Assembly: GCA_016858145.1 (NCBI GenBank)
Contig: JAEHOE010000025.1
Location: forward strand, 186,001-250,000
From: Edaphochlamys debaryana
Lineage: Eukaryota > Chlorophyta > Chlorophyceae > Chlamydomonadales
Direction of reading: 5' to 3'
DNA: 64,000 bases
Shown: piece by piece, positions 33,603-42,435 of the stretch
Position numbering within the stretch: the first letter of the stretch is position 1
How the letters are laid out: every line of letters begins with the position of its first letter
The notes under the pieces: model-generated
The model's input: only the letters and a program-made list of their open reading frames with translations
Told to the model about the DNA's origin: nothing
Databases searched by the model: none
Translations under genes and position numbers: made by a program

Positions 33603-36600
33603 TCACTTCTTGGGCGCTCCCCCCGGGCCCATGGCCAGCACCTGGGCCGAGTCCCCCGTGCCGTGGTGGCCCAGGCGGAAGGCGCGGCGCTCGGCGTGCT
33701 CGTACAGCTTGCGCTCCAGTACGGCGCGCCAGATGGCGGGCGTGAGTACGGCCTCGGGTGCGCCGTACACAGCCGACTGTACGGCAGCCATGAACTTGGC
33801 CAGCTCACGGCCTGGGCGGGGGAGGGATGGGGGGGGGAAGGGCGGGTGTCGGTGTGGGTTTCTGTGACAAACGTGTTCGTGGGGTGGGGCCGGCATTGAC
33901 ACGGTGCCGTCTGGATGCTTTCCCCGTCCCAACCCAGCGGCGCTGGCTCCGTGCCTGTGCGGCGCTGGGGCACAGGGTGCTAGTTTGCAGCTCAGGTGGA
34001 TTAACGAGTTTAGTGTTACGGGCCACATGTGAAGTCCCCAACACAGAGTGGTGTCATCACAGCTGCAAGCGCGCTTATGGAACCGCGGAGCGCTTTTCGT
34101 GCAGCGGATGCTCCCCAGAATCTTGGCTCAGAAAACAAAGCATTGATATGTGATGGGTCAGGAGTTCCCCACGGATAGTTTCTCCTCACTGCCAGTTATG
34201 AGAAATGCGCCCCCAGGTGGGGCCGGGCCAGCCGCCCTTCGCGCCCCTTCCCGTGAATGCCAGGCCTCCGTTCGCCCGGTATCCCCCTCCTGGGAACCGA
34301 GTGACACACGAATGGAGCCACGGGGGTTGCGGGGTGGGGACTCGCGCATGTTCGTATGTTGGGGCTGCCTGGTGTCGCACGTGCATTGGGAAAGGCATAT
34401 GGGCCCGTTTTGCAGCTCCGGTGGATTAACGAGTTTGGTGTTTACGGGCCACGTTTTTGGGTCCCCAACACAGAGTGGTGTCATCACAGCCGCATGCGTG
34501 CCCGGGTTTTGGAGCGACGACGGAGAGACGTTTGGCTCAGAAAACAAAGCATTGATGTGTGATGGGTCAGGAGTCCCCCACGAGTATTTTCTCCTCATTG
34601 CCATGTGACGTGTGCCTAGATGGGTGGTCTGCATATAACTCACGCCTACGCTTTGCCACCTCAACTGCAAGCTGTCTCAGCTGAATACACGACCCGTTTG
34701 GTGTCTTCGGGCCATGTCTATAGTCCCCAACACATAGGGTTGTTCACCACGGCCCCCGGCTTAACTTTGCCTTCATCCTCCATGGCATGACGACGCAGTC
34801 AGCGGGGTGACTATGCGCGCACTTGGCTCAGAAAACAAAGCATTGATATGTGATGGGTCAGGAGTTCCCCACGAGTATTTTCTCCTCATTGCCGTGCGCC
34901 CGCAGTGGTTTCAGCCGCTCAAGAAAACCATCCGCGTCTGCGCTATCACAATTTCGCTTTAGCAACCCCCTATCCTGCCGTCGAGCCCTCTCCGCGGCAG
35001 GAGGCGGCAAGGGGGATGGCGGTCGCTTGACGGACGGGTGGAGGGCGGGGTGTAGGGTGGGGGCTTGCGCCAGCGTTAAAGAGCTAAGCTTGTGTTCAGC
35101 CTCCAATGGTGAGCCGTCTAGATCGTATGGCCTGGGTCGGGGTGCATAGTTTGCGAGTCGGTTGAGAGGGGCGCAAGGGGCTGACTAGCAGCTCAGGTGG
35201 ATTAACGAGTTTAGTGTTACGGGCCACATGGTAAGTCCCCAACACAGAGTGATATCATCACAGCTGCAAGCGCGCTTGTGAAGCCGCGGAGTCGTTATCG
35301 TGCAACGGATGCTCCCCACAGAGACTTGGCTCAGAAAACAAAGCATTGATGTGTGATGGGTCAGGAGTCCCCCACGGATATTTTCTCCTCACTGCCAGTT
35401 TTGAGATATGCGCCCCGAAGTGGCGCCGGGCCAGCCGCCCTTCGCGCCCCTTTCCGTGAATGCCAGGCCTCCGTTCTCTCGGTATTACCCTGCCATGCTA
35501 CCGACCACTCCCACGCCGGATGCAGCCTAGGGGGATTGGGAACCGCGTGACACACGAATGGAGCCACGGGGGTTGCGGGGTGGGGAACTCGCGCATGTTC
35601 GTATGTTGGGGCTGCCTGGTGTCGCACGTGCATTGGGAAAGGCATATGGGCCCGTTTTGCAGCTCAGTTGGATTAACGAGTTTGGTGTTTACGGGCCACG
35701 TTTTTGGGTCCCCAACACAGAGTAGTGTCATCACAGCTGTCTATGCGCTCTAGTGTGTTGCACGTGCAGTGGGCGATTCAGAGGTTAGGCTCAGAAAACA
35801 AAGCATTGATGTGTGATGGGTCAGGAGTCCCCCACGAGTATTTTCTCCTCATTGCCTTTGTGACGTGCTTAGCGGCAATGTGATGACAATAGTGCCCTGT
35901 GCCGGGACGTGGGGCTGTTTCCTCGCGCCGCGACGCGCCTTGCACCCTTCGACCCCACCCCGGACGCAGCACGGACGGCACGCCACGAGCCCACAACCCT
36001 CCCCCCCGCACCCACCCGAGAAGCCCTCCGTGGCCGCGGCGGTCTCCGCCAGCAGCGCCTCCGTGATGCCCTCGGCGATGGCGATGGTGTCGGCGGAGGA
36101 CTGAGGGGGGGAGGGGGAGGAGGAGGAGGGGAGTGTTTGGAGGATAGGAGAGGAAAGCCAGAGCGAGGAAGCAGGAGTCGGTTGGTCAGGTGCCTGCAGA
36201 CGCAACGCACGGGTAAGGCTACACTCCCCGCCTCCCTCCCTGCTCTTGCGCCCGCGTGCCCGCGTGCCCGATTCCCCCGAACCGGCCCTTCCCCGGCCCC
36301 TCCGCCCCCGGCCCCACCTTGCGCCCCTTGAGCAGGGACCCCAGCCGAGCCAGGGGGCCGCCCGACCGCCCCGTGCCCGCGCCGCCCTCCGCAGTGCCCG
36401 CCTTGGCAATGTACCTGGGGAAGAGGAAGGGGGGGGACGAGCGAGCGAGCGTCTCAGGACAGCAGGCACAAGGGGCGCACCGGCAACCACGCGCAGGCAC
36501 GCTACCGACAACATAACTATCCGCACACCCCTTTTCTCTGCTTTGGGTCGCACCCCCTCGACTCCCCTCACTTGTCGAGGTGCAGCCACCTTCCCCTCCT

Positions 36601-39600
36601 CCCCTTCCCTTTCCCTCCCCTCCCCTTCCCCTTCCCCTTCCCCTGCCCTACCCTATCCCCCCCTCCCCCCCTCACTTGTCCAGGTACAGCGCCAGCATCT
36701 TCTGCCGCTCGTCCCTCCCCGGCAGACCGAACTCCAGCGCCTCGTCCATGCGGTCCAGCACGGCATCGTCCAGGTCGCCTGGGGGGGCGGGGGGGTGATG
36801 GAGGGGAAAACGTGTGTGTATTGGGCGTCGGGTCGCGCAAAGGGCGGTGGGGCTTCGCCCAGACGGTCCAGCACGGCGTCGTCAAGGTCGCATGGGATGA
36901 ACGGGATGTTTGACCTGAGATCTAGATCCAGATGCCCATGCCGATCCATCCCAGCAGACTGGTACCCACGACCACCATGCAGTCTCTGCTGTGGCCCGAT
37001 CGACCCCATGCCGAACCGATCCCGACCCAGATCCAGGCCTCAGCCCCCAATCCAGGATCCAGGATCCAGATCCGCCCGCTCACCTGGCCGGTTGGTTGCG
37101 AGCACCACCATGAAGTCCCGGCTCTGGTCGCCGGTGCGGAACAGCAGCGCGTTGAGGGAGCCGCGCAGGCCCTCGCTCATGGCGTCGGAGCGGCGGCCCA
37201 GGAAGGCGTCCGCCTCGTCAATGAACAGCAGCAGGCCGCTAGGGGGGGGATAGGGGGGAAGGGGAGGCAGAGGGGGGAGGGAGGGATGTGTGAGGGGGAG
37301 CACGAGTCAGGGAGGACGTACGCACCCGCACCAGCACCCGCACCGCGCCCATGAGCGCAGCAGCACGGCCGCCCTACTCGCCCCCGCCCTCACCGACCCC
37401 TCCACCCTGCCACCCCGCCCCACCGGCTGCTCTTCTCCGCCCAGTCGAATGTCTGGTGCAGCTGCGTCACGGCCTTGCCCTCCAGCGGGGCCACGTCGCC
37501 GCCGCTCATGATGGCGTAGTCCAGGCCCGAGGTGCGGGCCATGCGCTTGGCCACCAGCGTCTTGCCTTGGGGGGGGAGGGGAAACAGGGGGGGAAACGTG
37601 TGTGTTTTGGGGCACGCGGCACGTGGGTGTGCAAGGACATGCGCACATGCTTGGACAGGGGTCGACCATGCGTTGCCTGCAGCCTCCAGGTAGTGTGTGT
37701 GGGGGGGGGGGGGAGTTGCGAGGGGAAGCAGCCGGGGGCTTTTGGAGCCGGGGGCCGTGCCGCTCCCGTACCCAATCCGAAGTCCCGCCCGCCCCCCCAG
37801 CCCCAGCCCCCACCCACCCGTGCCCGGGGGCCCGTAGAAGAGCATGTGGCGGAAGGGTGCCCCGTGCGCCTTGGTGTTGGCGGCGGCGGCCGCCACCTGC
37901 CGTACGGTGTCGTGCAGCTCCTGGGGGGGGGGGGGTGGAAGTGATGGGCTGAGCAGGGAGGACGGGGTGATAGCTGTACGGAAGGGGCGGCGCGACGGCG
38001 TACGACCGTACGGCACCCGTGCTGCCGTACCCGGTGCAGGATGATGTCCGAGAAGTCCTTCTTGATGTCCTCCTTGGTCTTGACGGGGCCCAGGGACCAG
38101 GACTTGGGGTTCCACACGTTGAAGCGCGAGGTCTCGCGGATCTATGTTGGGTGGGAGTCGGGGTGGGGGTGGAGGGGCGAGAGCGTCACAGGGCTGCCCC
38201 TCCCGCCAGGGACCTGGGCCACCCTTGTCAACTCCCGCCGCTGCCTGCCCTTCGTTTCCTCACGATCAAGCCCCTGCCCCCCCTTTCCAGCACTTCTCCT
38301 CCCCCCCCTCCCCCCCTCACCAGCTTGGGTGTCCCCAGCCAGGCCTCCACGGTGCGCCCCACTACGCGGGTGGTCTCGCGGGTGGCGAAGATGCCCAGGA
38401 ACAGCAGCGTGGTGCCGCCCACCTGGGGTTCAGGAGGGGGGGGGTTCAGTGAGGGGCGGCGCGGGTGCCATGTCGAGGTATGAGCGAGCCCCCGCACGGC
38501 CTGCCCCCTCCAGGGCCGGCCCCTCCAAGCCCCTTCCCATCCTCAACCCCAGTACGGCCTGCCCTGCCCCAAGGCCAGCTCAACCTCCGCCCTTTCCATG
38601 TCCCTCCAGGCCTGCACCACCACTACCCAACCCCCAACCCCCTCCTCTCCACCCCCCCCTACCGCCGTGAGCAGCTTGTTGGTGTCCGTGACCAGCTCCA
38701 GGGCGGCGGTGCCCAGGTGCCCCATGACGGCGTTGATGGACTCGATGGCTGGGGGGGGGGAGAGGGAGGGAGGGAGGGAGGGAGGAGAAGCCGGAGGCGT
38801 CAGTCGGGCCACACGCCAACCCCCTCCCCAACCTCACCACCCTCGTGCATCTCCTCCGCCCTCCTCCCTCCAATACTCCCCTCCCCTCCCCTTCCCCCCT
38901 ACCCTCCCCACCCACCCCCTCCCCTCACCCTTGCGCGTCTCCTCCTGGTACTTGAGCAGCGCCGCGCGGCGGTTCACGTCCTCGTTCTCGCGCGCCTCCT
39001 TGATGCGCCCCTCGGCCTCCGCCAGGGCCCGCTCGCGCTGCACCTGCTTCTGCAGGTCGGCCTGAGGAGAGAGGGGGGGGGGAGGGGGCAGAGGGGGGGA
39101 AGAGGTGAGGAACGGGGGGGAGCGTCAGGGTTGGGCCCCCATCCCCAACAGCCCCCTGCCCAGAGGCCAAACACGCCACCCCAGCCGCCTCCCCAACCAC
39201 CTTCCAACTGCACCAACCGCCAGCCCAACCGCTTCCCAACCGCCCCCTCACCGCGTACTGCTCCGCCGCCCGCCGCTCCGCCTGGATCTGCTGCTCCACG
39301 CGCAGCCGCTCGGCCTCGGCGCGGGCGGCAGACTCCTCCTGCGGGGGGAGAGGGGAGAGGGAGGGGGGCGCGGGGTCGCGGTTGGGGCTGGGGTGAGGGC
39401 TGGGGTTGGGGCTGGGGTGGGTGGGGGTGGGGGCGAAAGGGGCATGGGAAGGCACCCACAGAATCACGCCTTGCCTTCGCCGTCCCCGTGCCCCGCTTTC
39501 CTCCTGCAGATCCCTGCCCTTCCCCTTCCCCTCCTTCCACCCTCTCCTTCCCCGCACACGCCCTCCGACCCCTCCCCCTCTCCCACACCCGACCCCCACC

Positions 39601-41218
39601 CACCCCACCCCACCTGCAGCTTGGCCATCTCCGCGTTCCGCTGCCGCTGCAGCTCGTGCTCCGCCATCATGCGCTTGCGGGCCAGCTCGTCCTCGTACTG
39701 CTTCATGCGGGCGGCCACCTGTACGGCGCACGTGGTGTACGGCACGCGTACGGCAAGGGACGACATTAGAGCACAGGCACAGATGAACACCGTCCGGACC
39801 CACCCTAGTCCCATTCGCCCCTCTCCCGCCCGTGCGGCGCTCCTTCCAAGTGCGGCTGTGGCCTTGGCCACCCTTCCTCCGGCGTGAGTACCACTGACGA
39901 CGGCTGCTTTCGCTTTTGCTGCTCTGCTACATCCGCTCGCCCCAGAAATACGCCGAACACAAGCAGCCCCCGACAACAAGTCTGCAACGCCTGCTTGATC
40001 ATATCCACCCCCCCACCCTCCCAGCCTCCGCACCCAACCGAGACAACGCCCGGGCCCCGACACAGGCTGCCTCATCCCTCGTGCCAAGCCCAAACGTCCT
40101 CCCCTCCCCAGCCCCCACCCCCGCCCCCCACCCCGCCCCCACCCCCGCCCCCAGCCCACCTGTGCGCGCTGCTCCTCCATCTTCCGCTCCTCCTCATAGC
40201 GGATGGTCTCGCGCTCCTGCGGGAGGAAGGGGTTCGGAAACCGCAGTCAAAGCCTCTCCAGCAGTTCTTGTCTTATCTCAGACCACCTCCATCCCCATAC
40301 TAATACGCAGCCCGGCCTACGCAAGCTGGCCATCCCTTACCCCAGTTGCCCACCCACCTCACTCCAGACCCGTCCCGTCCCCGCCCCCTCACCCGCTCCA
40401 GCGCCGCTGCCTGGCGGCGGTAGTCCGCCTCCCGCTCACGTGCCTCCGCCTGCTTAGTCACCTCCTGCTGCCGGCTGAGCTCTAGGGCCTGTGGGGGCGG
40501 GGGTTGAGTGCGTGGTTGAGGCAGGGCCGGAAAGGGCGGAGGGCTAAGCGGGCTGGTGCCACGATGGCGACGTCAGGGCCCAGGATGCAAAGGGTGGGCC
40601 CCGCGCGGAGAGTGTGACGATGATAATTGTGGAGAGTGAAGGGGAACGCAGAAACGGATAGCTGTGCCTTCGGCAAGCTAGGGCGTGAGTGGATGGATGG
40701 CACGATCATCAACATCGAGTCTCAAGGGGCCGGTCGCTATGGCCTATTTATGAACGGGTAGCAATTGATGACTGATCTGGGCAAGGTGCAGGGGCTGGGG
40801 TGCACGGCGACCGCAGAAAACTCGTGTCGGAGGGCCATCAGCGTCAACACGCCTCGACCCGCACGGGAGGCCACGCTCCGTGCAGCGCAGGAGGCGTCAC
40901 TAGGATCAAATAACACAGTCATCTGATGCTTGCCCCGCGACGACGCGCCAAGACCGGGGATCGGACGCCGCCATCCAAGCCTCGCGACATACATCGTTAT
41001 CCCCCGCTTGCCTGCTTGGCGTAGGGCGACTTGTTGATCTCGCGCAGTGCCTTCGCGCCGCGCTCGAGCGCCTCGGGGTCAAAAAGCTTGTCATTTGCTG
41101 GAGATGCTTTCTCCTCCTTGTCAGCCAGAACGTGCGGCGCCGCGTACACTGCTACGGCGAGCCCGCTGCTGACCCAGAGGCCAGCGGGTGCCAGAAGGCG
41201 CCTCACTTGCTGGGCCAT
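33603..41218 (-). CDS. ATAD3: ATAD3-type mitochondrial AAA ATPase
   Basis: Sixteen phase-consistent exons: 41218-41012, 40488-40393, 40216-40160, 39718-39614, 39338-39252, 39061-38929, 38748-38663, 38422-38321, 38141-38031, 37920-37818, 37565-37424, 37238-37084, 36778-36676, 36414-36318, 36100-36016, 33811-33603; 625 residues, close to the family's usual length. ATAD3 is an inner mitochondrial membrane AAA protein of nucleoids and contact sites. Family marks in order: [20 protein letters not shown] near residue 46, a long Glu/Arg-rich coiled coil to about 230, EDVNRR, a membrane segment around [20 protein letters not shown] at about 254-277, Walker A GPPGTGKT near 357, Walker [10 protein letters not shown] near 412, ATNRPG, LYLDKYIAKAG, and [22 protein letters not shown] near the end. 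Intron 1 appears to start with GC. The last intron (33812-36015) hosts a snoRNA array. The C-terminal tail is duplicated at 27293. Confidence 0.95.
33988..34065 (-). ncRNA. Box C/D snoRNA, type L, copy 1
   Basis: Read on -, it begins CAGCT-GTGATGA (box C) and ends CTGA-GCTG (box D), with CAGC/GCTG as terminal stem, about 78 nt. The guide just before box D is complementary to UGGAUUAACGAG, a universally conserved 25S/28S rRNA segment as I remember it. By the five-nucleotide rule it would direct 2'-O-methylation of the A in UGGA. Confidence 0.8.
34125..34193 (-). ncRNA. Box C/D snoRNA, type R, copy 1
   Basis: 69 nt on -. Terminal stem GGC/GCC, box C variant GTGAGGA, internal CTGA (D'), terminal CTGA (D). 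The 14 nt before box D (CAATGCTTTGTTTT) are complementary to AAAACAAAGCAUUG of 25S rRNA. The base paired five positions upstream of D is the C of AAAAC. Confidence 0.8.
34413..34492 (-). ncRNA. Box C/D snoRNA, type L, copy 2 (box D altered)
   Basis: Same guide and a perfect box C (GTGATGA) as copy 1, but box D reads CGGA instead of CTGA and the outer stem is changed. It may be inactive. Confidence 0.6.
34534..34602 (-). ncRNA. Box C/D snoRNA, type R, copy 2
   Basis: 69 nt, box C variant ATGAGGA, D' and D boxes CTGA, GGC/GCC stem, and the same 25S guide as the other type-R copies. Confidence 0.8.
34678..34752 (-). ncRNA. Box C/D snoRNA, type L, copy 3 (degenerate)
   Basis: It shares the core phrase around gtccccaacaca with other L units, but box C has become GTGGTGA and the guide before CTGA is different. 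It is either decayed or re-targeted. Confidence 0.4.
34825..34893 (-). ncRNA. Box C/D snoRNA, type R, copy 3
   Basis: 69 nt with ATGAGGA, two CTGA boxes, GGC/GCC stem and an intact 25S guide, although its partner L3 is degenerate. Confidence 0.8.
34894..35188. other. Spacer between snoRNA blocks
   Basis: This 295-base stretch of the ATAD3 intron separates R3 from L4. It has no counterpart among the other spacers and no feature I recognise. Confidence 0.4.
35189..35266 (-). ncRNA. Box C/D snoRNA, type L, copy 4
   Basis: 78 nt with intact GTGATGA, CTGA and CAGC/GCTG stem, and the same guide as copy 1. Confidence 0.8.
35328..35396 (-). ncRNA. Box C/D snoRNA, type R, copy 4
   Basis: 69 nt with GTGAGGA, two CTGA boxes, GGC/GCC stem and the same guide as other type-R copies. 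Confidence 0.8.
35660..35739 (-). ncRNA. Box C/D snoRNA, type L, copy 5
   Basis: About 80 nt with intact GTGATGA and CTGA boxes and CAGC/GCTG stem. One base next to box D differs from copy 1; the rRNA guide core is kept. Confidence 0.8.
35788..35856 (-). ncRNA. Box C/D snoRNA, type R, copy 5
   Basis: 69 nt with ATGAGGA, two CTGA boxes, GGC/GCC stem and the 25S guide. It is the unit closest to the 5' splice site of the host intron (36015). Confidence 0.8.
36863..36890 (-). other. Relic copy of the start of ATAD3 exon 13
   Basis: Within intron 12, 28 bases match the beginning of exon 13 (36751-36778) with three differences. On - they still read DLDDAVLDR, but without a matching acceptor phase or the rest of the exon. 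Confidence 0.6.
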
Positions 41219-42435
41219 CCGCGGATGGTTCAATCGCTGCGCAGGTCGGTGCTGGCCTCGCCTCCTAGGTCGAGGGCATCGCCAGGTGTGTGCAGCGCCA
41301 CGCTATGGCTGGAAAGGGCACGGTGTCAAGGGGCGCCTGGGGAGTCATCTAGTGGGGCTGGGCATCATCATCGCACGGTTTGGCACGCGGGTTTGCGGCC
41401 CTCCTGACCCCGTGGCTAGTGGTCGCGTCCCCGCTCGGCCAGCCTAACTACCTCACACCTCAGACCATGAACACTTGATAGCCCGTATACATTGTCCTTG
41501 GCATGCACGGCGCCCAACAACGCAAAGGACGGCAATGGGTTGGACCCAGCCATGCGCAAGGACCTGCCGCTGCGGCCCGGGCCCTCCCGGGCCCAGGCCT
41601 TGGGGCCGTTGGGGGATTGGCCTTGGCGGCGAGATCGATGAGCCGTCACCCGGGCTCCGGCCACGGGAACCCTGCCACTGCGACAAGCGTTCTTACGGGT
41701 TGTGCCGGCCGCTGCAGGGGCCGCAGCCGCACGACACACAAATGGCCCTAGCAAGTAGCAACACAGGAGCCGCAGGCCAGGGACCATCTTGCGAGGGGGA
41801 AGCATTCGAATCCCACCGCCTTTCAGATAGAACGCGGAGGCGTGTGGAGTGGGGAGGGGGAGGCGGGGTTATTGTAGACAACGGGGCGTAGTGCCGCGGT
41901 GACTGGCGTCGCATTATGTTGGCCGACGCAGAAATGCCTGTGCCTGTGAACGGGGTACCCTTCCGCCGAAAGTGGCATCCAGGCTGAAAGTCCCCCCCTA
42001 GAGTAACCTCGGGCTGCTCCGCGCGTCGGTGCACCAAGCGGGGCTGGCGAGCCGGCTCCATCGAAGGAAAGCACCGAGAAAGCCCCGGGGGAGGCGGGGG
42101 CAGGCGGGGGTGATTGTAGACAACAGGCCTCAACAGGCAGGCGGCAGCACAGGGCATGCTTAGAGGCCAGGAGGGGCGTGGGGAAGGCGGGTGGGAGGCG
42201 GAGGTGGGAGGCGGGGGCAGGCGAAAAAGGAGGGGGTACAAAGCCAGGACGGCACGGGACGTGTACGGGGCCTGCATGAATGTGGCTGTCGGTCTACACA
42301 GGCGTAACCACGCACCATTTGCTATCGGTTTCAGATTCTTATCGTCCTGTTTGCAGTTTAGCTCCTGACACCCGCAGACTAGCCGGCCATTGGGCCGAGA
42401 CGAAAGTAGGCTCGCGCACTCGCGAAGCGCCCGCG
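41219..42435. other. Divergent intergenic region ATAD3/MTP
   Basis: This 1.2-kb stretch holds the promoters of ATAD3 (-) and the zinc transporter (+). No gene is seen. A short phrase (attgtagacaac with G-rich flanks) occurs at about 41871 and 42113, a small direct repeat. Confidence 0.5.

Larger units (their letters stand above)
27715..33744. repeat. Segmental tandem duplication, right copy
   Basis: Counterpart of 21950-27434. It runs from the 3' flank of the second MYND copy to the true last exon of ATAD3. Because ATAD3 is complete only here, this copy occupies the ancestral position; the left copy was probably derived from it. Confidence 0.85.
33988..35856 (-). repeat. Higher-order repeat array of snoRNA pairs in the last ATAD3 intron
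   Basis: Five type-L and five type-R units alternate. The block 33988-34602 (L1, R1, spacer, L2, R2) is repeated as 35189-35856 (L4, R4, related spacer, L5, R5), offset about 1.2 kb. A divergent pair (L3, R3) lies between. The shared spacers (for example cacacgaatggagccacggggg near 34308 and 35551) show the blocks arose by duplication. Confidence 0.9.

Noticed and set aside
33988..35856. Interpretation of the repeated units as a transposon, MITE or satellite
   Set aside because: Units alternate between two types, each with proper C and D boxes, terminal stems and rRNA-complementary guides, all in host-gene orientation. Target-site duplications and terminal inverted repeats typical of mobile elements were not seen.
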